Shown one piece after another: positions 1 to 8,615 of a stretch of 56,232 nt of DNA (the stretch's first letter is position 1; the number at the start of each line of letters is the position of its first letter). The position numbers and the translations under genes are program-made. The DNA is from Lachnospiraceae bacterium (lineage in GTDB: Bacteria > Bacillota > Clostridia > Lachnospirales > Lachnospiraceae), in the NCBI GenBank assembly GCA_016288005.1, contig JAEEXY010000013.1, positions 1 through 56,232 of the forward strand, written 5' to 3'. The notes under the pieces were generated by a model that saw only the letters and a program-made list of their open reading frames with translations, did no database searches and had not been told where the DNA came from.

Positions 1-2
1 AG

Positions 3-725
3 GACTATATTGAACAGCTCAAGGTCAGTATGGCCAATGAGCGCTATATGCAGGAAAAAGAGCTGATGATGGAGGCACATCTTAAGGACGCACAGCTGCG
101 GTATTTGCAGGCCCAGATCAACCCGCATTTTCTTTTTAACACGTTAAATGCAGGGGCCCAGCTTGCAATGATGGAAGGTGCTGACAGAACTTATGAATAT
201 GTTCAGACTGTGGCTGACTTTTTCAGATATAATGTAAAAAATCAAAAGGATGCTGTTACTTTAAGGGAAGAGGTTACTTTAGTTGACAATTACATCCACA
301 TTTTAAATGTGCGTTTTTCAGGGGATATCGGTTACGAAAAACAGGTGGATGAAAGACTTCTTGATCACAAAATGCCAAGTATGATCCTTCAGCCAATTGT
401 AGAGAATGCTGTAAATCACGGTATAAGGGAAATGGCCGGGGATGGCAGGATTGTTCTTAGAGTTTACAGGCAGGATAAAGATGTTTGCATAAGTGTGAAG
501 GATAACGGAAAAGGCATCAGTAATGAGACTATAGAAAAGATCCTTTCAGGGGATTATGTAAGCGATGAAAACGCCTATGACAACAACGGAATAGGCATGG
601 ACAATGTCATTTCCAGAGTGAGGATCTTTGCCGAGAGAGACGATGCCATCGAAATAATAAGCCTTGGTGAGAACAAGGGCTGCGAAGTTATAATACGGCT
701 TCCCATGGAGGTGGAAAATGTATAG
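3..725 (+). CDS. YesM/LytS-family sensor histidine kinase, 5' end cut off
   Basis: The reading frame is open from base 3, so the N-terminal sensor part lies outside the window and the ATG at 30 is internal. The visible part is the cytoplasmic kinase core. The His_kinase phospho-acceptor box reads QINPHFLFNTLN, followed by an HATPase_c domain with N-box VENAVNHG, G1 box DNGKGI and G2 box GIGMDNV, all intact. In this family the histidine is autophosphorylated and the phosphate goes to an AraC-type response regulator. That partner follows directly: its ATG (718) lies inside the last codons of this gene (8-nt overlap), so the two are translationally coupled. The binding protein and sugar importer downstream suggest that the missing extracellular domain senses a saccharide. 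Codon use is more AT-rich here than in the next gene. Confidence 0.93.
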   Translation, partial: DYIEQLKVSMANERYMQEKELMMEAHLKDAQLRYLQAQINPHFLFNTLNAGAQLAMMEGADRTYEYVQTVADFFRYNVKNQKDAVTLREEVTLVDNYIHILNVRFSGDIGYEKQVDERLLDHKMPSMILQPIVENAVNHGIREMAGDGRIVLRVYRQDKDVCISVKDNGKGISNETIEKILSGDYVSDENAYDNNGIGMDNVISRVRIFAERDDAIEIISLGENKGCEVIIRLPMEVENV

Positions 726-2298
726 AGTTATGGTCGCTGATGACGAGGGGATCGTTATCGACTCCATGAAATTCATAATTGAAAAAGAGTTTGGCAACAG
801 CTGTGAGGTGGAGTGTGCCAAGAGCGGAAGAAACGTCATAGAGCTGGCAGAGAACTTCAGGCCGGACATCGCGGTTATAGATATCCATATGCCGGGCATC
901 AACGGTATCGACGCCATCAGGGAGATGAAGACCTTCTGCCACAACACCGTGTTCATAGTCATGTCTGCCTATGATAAGTTCGATTACGCGAAAGAAGCGA
1001 TGAAGCTCGGCGCGATCGAATATATCACGAAGCCCATGGAACGCGGCAGGATCGTATCCGCCCTCAAAAAGGCGATGGTCATGGTCACCGAGGAGAAGAA
1101 CCGGCGCTCGAACGACCTGATGATCAGGGAAAAGCTCGAGACCGTCATCCCGATACTCGAAAACGGCCTGATCTACAATATCCTGTTCCATGAGTATTTC
1201 GACGAGGACATAGACAATTACAAGACCATGCTCGGTCTCCACGCGGAGAACGCCTATATGATGGTGCTGGTATCGGGTGACGCGAAAGAGGGCAACCATA
1301 TGACCAACGCCCTCGGCTCGAGCGTTAAGCTGCAGCAGAACTACAGGGAGATACGTGAGTATATCAAGCTGTATTTCAGCGGCATCGTGGGCTCGGTAAT
1401 GAGCAACAAGATCGCGGTACTGGTGCCCTGCGACTACGAGGAGATGGAGTACGGAGAGCGAGTCAGGGTCATCACAAACGCTCGCGAGATGATACATAAG
1501 CTCAGCCATACCATGGACATCGCGTTCAGGGTAGGCATCGGAAAGGTCAACAGGCTGGCCAGGCAGGACAATTCCTACAGGGACGCGATCAACGCGCTGC
1601 TGATGACGACCAACACGGTCGCGCATGCCGACGATCTGCCGATAGGCTGCGATTTCGAGGGAGAATACCCGATCGATCTCGAACTGAGGCTCTTTGAGGA
1701 GATCGCGAAGGGGCGCACCGAGGCTGCGCTCAGTGTCGCGAGGGATTTCTTCGACTGGATCAAGACCAAGGACATCATGGATATCCGTCTGAAGATCCTC
1801 GAGTTCGTCATGCGCGCCGAGACCATAGCGTACGAAAAGGGACTTACCTATAAGATAGAGGACCGCCGCGATTATCTGCCGACGGTCATGCGCGCGAACG
1901 ACGCGGAGAGCCTCTGGGAGTGGTTCAAGGACAGGCTGATATTCTCGGGCACGAGCATTTCCGAGAAAAAGACCGAGACGACCAACGATGTCGTGGAGGC
2001 GTCAAAAGCCTATATCGAGGCCAATTACACAAAGAACATCACGCTCGACGACCTGTCGATGGCGGTAAACATCAGCTCGTATTATCTGAGCCGCATATTC
2101 AAGGAAAACACGGGCGAGAATTTCATCGATTATCTGACCAGACTGCGCATAGAGCACGCGAAGGAGCTGCTTTCCACCACTCAGTACTCGATGAAGGAGA
2201 TAGGCGTCATGTCCGGGTATTCGGACCCGAACTATTTCAGCAAGTCTTTCAAGAAAAACGTGGGTGTGACTCCCACGGAGTACAGGGAAGGCAAATGA
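718..2298 (+). CDS. AraC-family response regulator (YesN type)
   Basis: A 526-residue two-component response regulator. Residues 1-120 are a receiver domain: acidic pocket at D8-D9, phospho-acceptor D55 in VIDIHMPG, conserved Lys105 in TKPM. Residues ~120-400 are a linker of the kind seen in YesN proteins, with no motif I recognise. The last ~100 residues are an AraC double helix-turn-helix, with LSRIFKENTGENFIDYL in the first half and SGYSDPNYFSKSFKKNVGVTP in the second, split here by position only. It overlaps the kinase by 8 nt and is followed 22 nt later by a sugar-binding lipoprotein. It probably activates the chvE-mmsA-mmsB operon starting at 3541; that target is inferred from position. 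Confidence 0.94.
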   Translation: MYRVMVADDEGIVIDSMKFIIEKEFGNSCEVECAKSGRNVIELAENFRPDIAVIDIHMPGINGIDAIREMKTFCHNTVFIVMSAYDKFDYAKEAMKLGAIEYITKPMERGRIVSALKKAMVMVTEEKNRRSNDLMIREKLETVIPILENGLIYNILFHEYFDEDIDNYKTMLGLHAENAYMMVLVSGDAKEGNHMTNALGSSVKLQQNYREIREYIKLYFSGIVGSVMSNKIAVLVPCDYEEMEYGERVRVITNAREMIHKLSHTMDIAFRVGIGKVNRLARQDNSYRDAINALLMTTNTVAHADDLPIGCDFEGEYPIDLELRLFEEIAKGRTEAALSVARDFFDWIKTKDIMDIRLKILEFVMRAETIAYEKGLTYKIEDRRDYLPTVMRANDAESLWEWFKDRLIFSGTSISEKKTETTNDVVEASKAYIEANYTKNITLDDLSMAVNISSYYLSRIFKENTGENFIDYLTRLRIEHAKELLSTTQYSMKEIGVMSGYSDPNYFSKSFKKNVGVTPTEYREGK

Positions 2299-2320
2299 CC
2301 GGATAACGGAGGGGGAACAA

Positions 2321-3370
2321 GTGAAAAGACCGACAGCATTGGCTCTGGCCGCGATCGTGATGATTAGTGTCATGCTCGCGGGCTGCAAGCCGGGGGAAAA
2401 GACCGTTGAGAAAAACGACGGGGCTGAGGACGACCGCATAGAGATCGCGATGAGCTTCGACTCGTTCGTCATCGAGCGCTGGCAGCGCGACAGGGACGTT
2501 TTCGTTTCTACCGCAAAGGAGCTCGGCGCCACCGTTAATGTCCAGAACGCTAACGGCGACGTGGAAAAACAGAAGGAACAGATAGAGTATTTTATCAAAA
2601 AGGGCGTTGACGCCATCGTTATTGTCTGCATAGATTCCGACTCACTGAAGGAGACCGTTCAGAAGGCAAAGGATGAGGGGATAAAGATCATAGCCTACGA
2701 CAGACTGGTCACCAACGCGAACGCGGATCTGTACATTACCTTTGACAACGAGATGGTCGGCACGATGATGGCCGAGGCTCTGGCAGCAAACGGGGCTGAG
2801 GGCGGGAACGTGCTGATGCTGCAGGGTTCGCCGCATGATAACAACGTTCCGGCCGTGGAAAAGGGATTTAAGGCAGTCTGCGCCGATAAGGGAATGAGCA
2901 TTGCCGACGCCATTTTCTGCGACGGCTGGAGGGCAGAGATCGCGGGGGAGTACATCTATGAGAACGAGGATATCGTAAAGAGCGTTGACGGCATAATGTG
3001 CGGAAACGACAACCTCGCGGGACAGGTTATCAGGGCTCTGTCGGAGAAGAGACTGGCAGGAGAGATACCTGTGGTCGGGCAGGACGCGGACCTCGAGGCA
3101 TGCCAGAGGATAGTCGAGGGCACCCAGGCGATGACCGTGTACAAGCCGGTCGAAAAGCTCGCGAAGCGTGCGGCTGAGTGCGCGATCGCGCTGGTAAAGG
3201 GCGAGAGCATATTCAGCGCCGATCTGTCCACGATAAACGACGGGACCTACGATATCAGGTATATAGGCCTGACACCGATAGCGGTCACAAAGGAAAACCT
3301 TGACGAGGTCATCATAGGCAGCGGCTTCCATCTGAAAGAGGATGTTTATCTGAACGTGCCGGAGGACTAA
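2321..3370 (+). CDS. XylF-like sugar-binding lipoprotein (probable sensor partner)
   Basis: A 349-residue periplasmic-binding-protein-like (Peripla_BP_4) lipoprotein. It starts at a GTG preceded by a GGAGGGGG ribosome site. The signal peptide ends in a lipobox, LAGC, at residue ~23. The mature protein has the sugar-binding fold of the XylF/RbsB/ChvE class, with segments such as FVIERWQRDRD, AYDRLV, MCGNDNLAGQV and VVGQDAD. It sits in the same transcription unit as the kinase and response regulator and is cut off from the transporter genes by a strong terminator at 3391. A second, separate binding protein begins at 3541. The likely role is therefore to present sugar to the YesM-type kinase rather than to feed the permease. 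That is inference; the family assignment is firm. Confidence 0.88.
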   Translation: MKRPTALALAAIVMISVMLAGCKPGEKTVEKNDGAEDDRIEIAMSFDSFVIERWQRDRDVFVSTAKELGATVNVQNANGDVEKQKEQIEYFIKKGVDAIVIVCIDSDSLKETVQKAKDEGIKIIAYDRLVTNANADLYITFDNEMVGTMMAEALAANGAEGGNVLMLQGSPHDNNVPAVEKGFKAVCADKGMSIADAIFCDGWRAEIAGEYIYENEDIVKSVDGIMCGNDNLAGQVIRALSEKRLAGEIPVVGQDADLEACQRIVEGTQAMTVYKPVEKLAKRAAECAIALVKGESIFSADLSTINDGTYDIRYIGLTPIAVTKENLDEVIIGSGFHLKEDVYLNVPED

Positions 3371-3390
3371 TGGTAATTTTTTGCGTTTTG

Positions 3391-3432
3391 AATGCAGTGC
3401 ATGACAAAAAAGTGCACTGCATTTCTTTTTTT
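3391..3432 (+). terminator. Rho-independent terminator after the sensor operon
   Basis: A perfect 11-bp stem (AATGCAGTGCA / TGCACTGCATT) with an 11-nt loop is followed by a run of T with one C. It ends the kinase-regulator-binding protein unit and means that chvE-mmsAB at 3541 needs its own promoter in the ~110 bp that follow. Confidence 0.9.
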
Positions 3433-3540
3433 CAAAAGCAAGTGGGTAAAATAATCAAGATTCGTCAAAATTAATTCCTACCGGGGTATGGTATGCTTTT
3501 TTTGCAACAATTAATCACCACTATTTCAGGAGGGCATTTT

Positions 3541-4605
3541 ATGAAAAAGATTGTAGTTTTATTACTCGTTCTGGTCATGGGTCTTTCCACTCTGACCGCA
3601 TGCGGTAAGAGCTCGGGCGGAACCAAGGTTGGCGTTTCGATGCCTACAAAGGATCTGCAGAGATGGAATCAGGACGGCGACAACATGAAGGCAAAGCTTG
3701 AAGCAGCAGGCTACACCGTTGATCTTCAGTACGCTTCGAACGACGTTCCCACTCAGGTTTCACAGATCGAGAACATGATCAGCTCGGGCTGCAAGGTTCT
3801 GGTTATCGCATCTATCGAAGGCGATTCGCTCGGAACTGTTCTTGAGCAGGCTAAGGAAAAGAACATCAAGGTTATCGCGTATGACCGTCTTATCATGAAC
3901 TCTGACGCTGTTACCTACTACGCAACATTCGATAACAACATGGTAGGCGTTAAGCAGGGCGAGTACATTGAGTCACAGCTTAATCTGAAGAGCGGCGCAG
4001 GCCCCTTCAACATCGAGCTCATCACCGGTGACCCCGGCGACAACAACGCAAGATTCTTCTTCGGCGGCGCTATGTCGGTTCTTCAGAAGTACATCGACAA
4101 CGGACAGCTCGTTGTAAGGTCCGGTCAGAAGGATTTCGATACAGTTGCTACACAGAGCTGGTCGACAGAGAACGCACAGAACAGATTCGACGCTATCATC
4201 GCTGCTTACTATGCAGACGGAACACAGCTTGACGCTGTTATGGCTTCGAACGACTCAACCGCTATGGGTGTTACCAACTCCCTTATCGCCAACTACGAAG
4301 GCAACCACAGCAACTGGCCCATCATCACCGGTCAGGACTGTGATAAGGCTAACGTTAAGAACATGCTCATCGGCAAGCAGTCTATGTCGATCTTCAAGGA
4401 TACCCGTGACCTCGCAGCAAAGACCGTAGAGATGGTTGACGCTATCATGCAGGGCAAGGATGCTCCCGTTAACGATACCACGACTTACGACAACGGAAAG
4501 GGTATTGTTCCTTCATACCTTTGCGAGCCCGTATTCGCGGATGTTAACAACTACAAGAAGCTGCTCATCGACTCGGGCTACTACAAGGAGTCGGATATTC
4601 AGTAA
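3541..4605 (+). CDS. chvE: ChvE-like multiple-monosaccharide-binding lipoprotein
   Basis: The extracellular substrate-binding subunit of the MmsAB importer, 354 residues. The start at 3541 is set by an AGGAGG site a few bases upstream and by a clean lipoprotein signal peptide (MKKIVVLLLVLVMG, lipobox LTAC). An in-frame ATG at 3493 would add 16 residues ahead of the signal peptide and is rejected. The mature protein is a type I sugar-binding fold with the ChvE-class ligand segments RWNQDGDNM, AYDRLIM, TGDPGDNNA, ASNDSTAMG and TGQDCDKAN. Codon use is strongly biased (GTT, AAC, GGC, ATC), as expected for a highly expressed binding protein. Family members bind aldoses such as xylose, arabinose, glucose or galactose; the exact ligand cannot be read here. 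Confidence 0.92.
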   Translation: MKKIVVLLLVLVMGLSTLTACGKSSGGTKVGVSMPTKDLQRWNQDGDNMKAKLEAAGYTVDLQYASNDVPTQVSQIENMISSGCKVLVIASIEGDSLGTVLEQAKEKNIKVIAYDRLIMNSDAVTYYATFDNNMVGVKQGEYIESQLNLKSGAGPFNIELITGDPGDNNARFFFGGAMSVLQKYIDNGQLVVRSGQKDFDTVATQSWSTENAQNRFDAIIAAYYADGTQLDAVMASNDSTAMGVTNSLIANYEGNHSNWPIITGQDCDKANVKNMLIGKQSMSIFKDTRDLAAKTVEMVDAIMQGKDAPVNDTTTYDNGKGIVPSYLCEPVFADVNNYKKLLIDSGYYKESDIQ

Positions 4606-4615
4606 CCAATTAAAG

Positions 4616-4657
4616 ACGGATGCGCAGGCGGGCTCGTCCCGCCTGTTGCGCGTCCGA
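4616..4657 (+). other. Intercistronic hairpin after chvE
   Basis: A long GC-rich inverted repeat has inner arms GCGCAGGCGGG and CCCGCCTGTTGCGC (3-nt bulge). Outer pairing of CGGA with TCCG extends the stem. There is no U-tract. It lies between the binding-protein stop and the mmsA ribosome site. Such hairpins commonly protect the upstream message and lower expression of the permease genes. Confidence 0.7.
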
Positions 4658-4688
4658 GACACATAAAGATAGAAAGGGAGGATTAAAA

Positions 4689-6215
4689 TTGGCTAAGATT
4701 CTTCTCGAGATGAAAAACATAACCAAAACCTTCCCCGGTGTGAAAGCACTCAGCAATGTTAATCTGCAGGTGGAAGAAGGCGAGATCCACGCTCTCGTAG
4801 GCGAGAACGGTGCCGGAAAATCCACATTGATGAATGTCTTAAGCGGAATATATCCTTACGGTACTTACGAGGGGGACATCGTCTACGACGGCGAGGTTTG
4901 TAAGTTCAACCATATCAAGGACAGCGAGTCAAAGGGAATCGTTATCATTCACCAGGAGCTCGCGCTGGTTCCTTATATGACTATCGGCGAGAACATGTTT
5001 CTCGGAAACGAGCGCGGAAGCAGATTCCGCATTAACTGGAACGAAACGAACGAGCTTGCGGCAAAGTACATGAAGATGGTAGGTCTTAACGAGCAGCCGC
5101 AGGTTCTGATTAAAGATATAGGCGTGGGCAAGCAGCAGCTGGTAGAGATCGCGAAGGCGATGGCCAAAAACGCGCGTCTGCTTATCCTGGATGAGCCCAC
5201 CGCTTCACTTAACGAGGAGGATTCACACGCGCTGCTCAATCTGCTGATCAAATTCAAGCAGAACGGCCTGACCTCCATCATCATTTCACACAAGCTGAAC
5301 GAGGTTTCATACGTTGCGGACAAGATCACGGTCATCCGCGACGGCTGCACGATCGAGACGCTGGACAAGAATGTCGATGATTTCTCCGAGACACGCATCA
5401 TCAAGGGCATGGTAGGCCGTGAGATCGCGGACCGCTTCCCGAAGAGAGAGAAGCACATCGGAGACATCAAGCTCGAGGTTAAGAACTGGACGGCTTATCA
5501 TCCGATCTACGCGGGACGCAAGGTTGTCGACAATGTCGATTTCAATGTGCGCAAGGGCGAGATAGTAGGCATATCCGGACTCATGGGCGCGGGCCGCACG
5601 GAGCTCGCGATGAGCATATTCGGAAAGAGCTACGGCGACAATATTTCGGGTCAGGTATTCATTGACGGCAGGGAAGTTCACATGAACACCGTCAAAGAGG
5701 CGATCGCCCACAAGCTGGCCTACGTTACCGAGGACAGAAAGGGCAACGGACTGATACTTTCCAACACGATAAAGATCAACACGACGCTGGCAAATCTCGA
5801 CGGAGTCAGCTCGCACAAGATCATCGACAAGGACAAGGAGTTCGCCGCTGCCGATGAATACAAAGCAAAGCTCGCGATCAAGTGTCCTTCGGTAGAGCAG
5901 AACGTCGGCAATCTTTCCGGCGGAAACATGCAGAAGGTGCTTCTGGCGAAATGGATGTTCGCGAACCCGGATATCCTGATCCTCGATGAGCCCACAAGAG
6001 GTATCGATGTAGGCGCTAAATACGAGATCTACTGCATTATGAACCAGCTGGTGGCGGAAGGAAAATCGGTCATCATGATCTCTTCCGAGATGCCCGAGAT
6101 ACTGGGAATGTGCGACAGGATATATGTAATGAACGAAGGCAAAATGGTGGCCGAGCTCGATGCGTCCGAAGCATCGCAGGAAGCCATCATGTCACACATC
6201 ATCAAAGCCGGTTAA
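4689..6215 (+). CDS. mmsA: Multiple-monosaccharide ABC importer ATPase
   Basis: A 508-residue tandem ATPase of the MmsA/GguA/XylG class that powers sugar uptake from the inner face of the membrane. The start is a TTG at 4689, seven bases after AGGGAGG. The upstream in-frame start at 4620 lies in the hairpin and is rejected. The first ATPase half has Walker [10 protein letters not shown], signature GVGKQQL and Walker [12 protein letters not shown]. The second half has the degenerate Walker [11 protein letters not shown] typical of this family, signature LSGGNMQKV and Walker [15 protein letters not shown]. It follows chvE by 83 nt and precedes mmsB by 12 nt, in one operon. Confidence 0.94.
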   Translation: MAKILLEMKNITKTFPGVKALSNVNLQVEEGEIHALVGENGAGKSTLMNVLSGIYPYGTYEGDIVYDGEVCKFNHIKDSESKGIVIIHQELALVPYMTIGENMFLGNERGSRFRINWNETNELAAKYMKMVGLNEQPQVLIKDIGVGKQQLVEIAKAMAKNARLLILDEPTASLNEEDSHALLNLLIKFKQNGLTSIIISHKLNEVSYVADKITVIRDGCTIETLDKNVDDFSETRIIKGMVGREIADRFPKREKHIGDIKLEVKNWTAYHPIYAGRKVVDNVDFNVRKGEIVGISGLMGAGRTELAMSIFGKSYGDNISGQVFIDGREVHMNTVKEAIAHKLAYVTEDRKGNGLILSNTIKINTTLANLDGVSSHKIIDKDKEFAAADEYKAKLAIKCPSVEQNVGNLSGGNMQKVLLAKWMFANPDILILDEPTRGIDVGAKYEIYCIMNQLVAEGKSVIMISSEMPEILGMCDRIYVMNEGKMVAELDASEASQEAIMSHIIKAG

Positions 6216-6227
6216 GGAGAACTTAAA

Positions 6228-7415
6228 ATGACAAATACAAAATTACTTGATTTTACTAAAAAATATACGATGATCATCGTACTGGTCCTGGTATTCGGAC
6301 TGTTTGCCATTTTGACCGGAGGAAACATCCTTCTGCCGGCAAATATTTCCAACATCATTTCCCAGAACGCATACGTTTTCATCCTTGCGACAGGTATGCT
6401 GCTCTGTATCCTGACAGGCGGAAACATCGATCTTTCGGTCGGTTCGGTAGTATGCTTTGTCGGAGCCGTGGGAGCGAAGCTCATGGTTGAGCTCGGCGTT
6501 CCGATGATCCTCACGATCCTGATCATGCTGGTAGTAGGTACCGCGATCGGTGCTTTCCAGGCTTTCTGGATCGCTTATGTAAGAATACCTCCGTTCATCG
6601 TAACGCTGGCGGGCATGCTGGCGTTCAGAGGTCTGAGCAACGTAGTGCTGAACGGTCTTACCGTTTCGATCAAGGACTGCACTTCCTTCGTAAATCTGTT
6701 CGGCGGCGGCGCAAACTGCTATATCCCCGACGTTTTCCATTTCGACGGCATCAACGGACTCTGCCTGATCGTGGGAATCGTGCTGGCGATCGGATTTGTT
6801 GCGATACAGCTTAAGAGCAGACTTACCAAGATCAAGAAGGAGTACGAGGTTGAATCGGCTGTGGCTTTCTGGGTTAAGACCTTACTGATCGCGCTCGTTA
6901 TCTTCGCGTTCGCGTTCAGACTGGCACAGCACAAGGGTATCCCGACCGTACTTATCTGGGTATTCCTCGTTATCATCATCTACGCTTACATTACTTCCAA
7001 CACGACCGTCGGCCGTTCGTTCTACGCTGTCGGCGGCAACGAGAAGGCTACAAAGCTTTCCGGTATCAATACCAATAAGGTTTACTTCCTCGCATACACC
7101 AACATGGGTCTGCTTGCGGCACTCGCGGCAATGGTCACCATCGCGCGTCTGACCTCCGCACAGCCTACCTACGGGCAGAACTACGAGATGGACGCCATCG
7201 GCTCCTGCTTCATCGGCGGCGCTTCGGCTTACGGCGGAATCGGTACGGTTCCCGGCGTTATCGTCGGTGCGGTCCTCATGGGCGTTATCAACATGGGTAT
7301 GTCCCTGATGGGTGTTGACGCCAACATGCAGAAGGTTGTAAAGGGTATGGTACTTCTTGCCGCGGTTATCTTCGATGTAGTATCGAAGCGCGGAAAGTGG
7401 TTCGCAAAAGGCTGA
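6228..7415 (+). CDS. mmsB: Multiple-monosaccharide ABC importer permease
   Basis: A 395-residue BPD_transp_2-family permease of the MmsB/GguB/XylH class with about ten hydrophobic segments. It opens with a short cytoplasmic stretch and a first helix around MIIVLVLVFGLFAILTGG. Family motifs include GGNIDLSVGSV near residue 65 and the C-terminal GGASAYGGIGTVPGVIVGA, the loop that contacts the ATPase. A ~45-residue segment around residue 200 (LKSRLTKIKKEYEVES) is a charged cytoplasmic loop present in many MmsB/XylH proteins. The start ATG has an AAGGAGA site. It is the last gene of the operon and is followed by the long palindromic terminator at 7446. Confidence 0.94.
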   Translation: MTNTKLLDFTKKYTMIIVLVLVFGLFAILTGGNILLPANISNIISQNAYVFILATGMLLCILTGGNIDLSVGSVVCFVGAVGAKLMVELGVPMILTILIMLVVGTAIGAFQAFWIAYVRIPPFIVTLAGMLAFRGLSNVVLNGLTVSIKDCTSFVNLFGGGANCYIPDVFHFDGINGLCLIVGIVLAIGFVAIQLKSRLTKIKKEYEVESAVAFWVKTLLIALVIFAFAFRLAQHKGIPTVLIWVFLVIIIYAYITSNTTVGRSFYAVGGNEKATKLSGINTNKVYFLAYTNMGLLAALAAMVTIARLTSAQPTYGQNYEMDAIGSCFIGGASAYGGIGTVPGVIVGAVLMGVINMGMSLMGVDANMQKVVKGMVLLAAVIFDVVSKRGKWFAKG

Positions 7416-7445
7416 TCACGCTGATTACTGTTTCTTCATAATTTT

Positions 7446-7493
7446 CAGGGTGCCTGTCACCATAAACTTTTGTTTATGGTGACAGGCACCCTG
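7446..7493 (+). terminator. Long palindromic terminator with GGTGCCTGTCACC repeat
   Basis: A perfect 22-bp inverted repeat with a TTTT loop. The arm starts CAGGGTGCCTGTCACCAT. It lies 30 bp after mmsB. The same core recurs at 34813-34860, so it is a dispersed repeat as well as a terminator. The downstream side (ATTTTGT) is only moderately T-rich, but the stem is very strong. Confidence 0.8.
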
Positions 7494-7508
7494 ATTTTGT
7501 GGTATAAC
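7480..7508 (+). promoter_or_regulatory. Candidate promoter for the diguanylate cyclase gene
   Basis: GTGACA (7480-7485) and TATAAC (7503-7508) are 17 bp apart. The -35 box lies inside the right arm of the palindromic terminator. Placement about 45 bp before the GGDEF gene start fits, but the match is by eye only. Confidence 0.4.
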
Positions 7509-7551
7509 GGGATTAAGGGAAATTCTGAATAATATTCGGAGGCATGATGAT

Positions 7552-8532
7552 ATGATCGTGGCAGCTTCAGTCGATAATGCGATACGCAGTTTGTTCCAGA
7601 TGATGGTGATCGTTGACGGTGAGACGGAACGGTATGAGATCGTCGATCATAACAGCGAGCTCGACAGCATATCCACGGGCTCGGAGGAGGATACAAAGCG
7701 CGGAGATTTCAGGACGCTGTGCAAAAACTTTAAAAAGCATATCCACCCTGCGGACAGAGAGGAGTTCAGAGAGTTTACCGACAGGGAGCATTACGCCGGG
7801 CGGCTGGGGACTCATGTTCATGTTTCCATGGAATGCAGGATCAGGCATTCGGACAGGAAATATTACTGGTCGGAGCTCGTTATGTGCAACACCGCGGAAG
7901 AGGACAGCACCGCGGGGTGCGATTTTGTTTTCATGGTCAGGGACATCAATGAAAGAAAGAGAGCCGAGCTCGCGCGCGAAGCCGAAGACCGTGCGATACT
8001 TAAAAAGCTCCAGGATAAATACGACAAACTTTTCGAGGAGAACATGACCGATCAGCAGACCGGCTGCTATAACCGCAAGGGCCTGAAGTACTACTCGGAG
8101 ATCGTCATAGAGGACGCGAAGAAAAACGACAGGCATCTGTTTGTGTGTGTTGCGGACCTGAACGGACTGAAATACCTGAACGACACCTTCGGACATGCGG
8201 CCGGAGACGAGGCGATCGCCGTGGTATCGTCGGAGCTGAAAAACGCGGCTCCCACGGGCAGCAAAGCGGTCCGCATAGGCGGAGACGAATTCCTCCTGTT
8301 CGCATCGATCGATCCGGACAGCCCCGAGCCGGATGAATTTGCCGTAAAGCTGGACAGCGCGATCGAGGCGTACAACAAGTCACATTCCAATCCCTACAAG
8401 GTCGGCGCGAGCTACGGCTGGGTGCTGCTTCCCGCGAAAGAGGACATGACGGGACTGGACGAATATATAGAGATCGCGGATCAGAAAATGTACGAAATGC
8501 GCGTGATAAGAGACAAATACAGAAGAGAATAA
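7552..8532 (+). CDS. PAS-GGDEF diguanylate cyclase
   Basis: A 326-residue soluble protein predicted to make cyclic di-GMP from two GTP. Residues ~1-135 resemble a PAS/PAC sensor (charged HPADREEF segment, conserved end MVRDINERKRAE), followed by a coiled coil (~135-165). The GGDEF domain starts near TDQQTGCYNRKGL. The active-site motif GGDEF is intact at residues 243-247, and metal-binding Asp lies in CVADLNGLKYLND. No I-site RxxD was recognised just upstream of GGDEF. The start at 7552 follows CGGAGG by 9 nt; nearby ATGs at 7544 and 7547 are in other frames. It precedes a gene with an intact HD-GYP phosphodiesterase, so synthesis and breakdown of the same messenger are encoded side by side. 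Confidence 0.9.
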   Translation: MIVAASVDNAIRSLFQMMVIVDGETERYEIVDHNSELDSISTGSEEDTKRGDFRTLCKNFKKHIHPADREEFREFTDREHYAGRLGTHVHVSMECRIRHSDRKYYWSELVMCNTAEEDSTAGCDFVFMVRDINERKRAELAREAEDRAILKKLQDKYDKLFEENMTDQQTGCYNRKGLKYYSEIVIEDAKKNDRHLFVCVADLNGLKYLNDTFGHAAGDEAIAVVSSELKNAAPTGSKAVRIGGDEFLLFASIDPDSPEPDEFAVKLDSAIEAYNKSHSNPYKVGASYGWVLLPAKEDMTGLDEYIEIADQKMYEMRVIRDKYRRE

Positions 8533-8560
8533 AGTACTGCGGATAATGGCTGAGGAAGGA

Positions 8561-8588
8561 TTGCAGAAATTACCGATTGCGGTATAAT
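8561..8588 (+). promoter_or_regulatory. Candidate promoter of the HD-GYP gene
   Basis: TTGCAG (8561-8566), a 16-bp spacer and a perfect TATAAT (8583-8588) lie 28 bp before the ATG at 8616. This suggests that the HD-GYP/BMP pair is transcribed separately from the cyclase. Confidence 0.6.
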
Positions 8589-8615
8589 GCAATTAATGGG
8601 GAGGTTGAAAAACCT

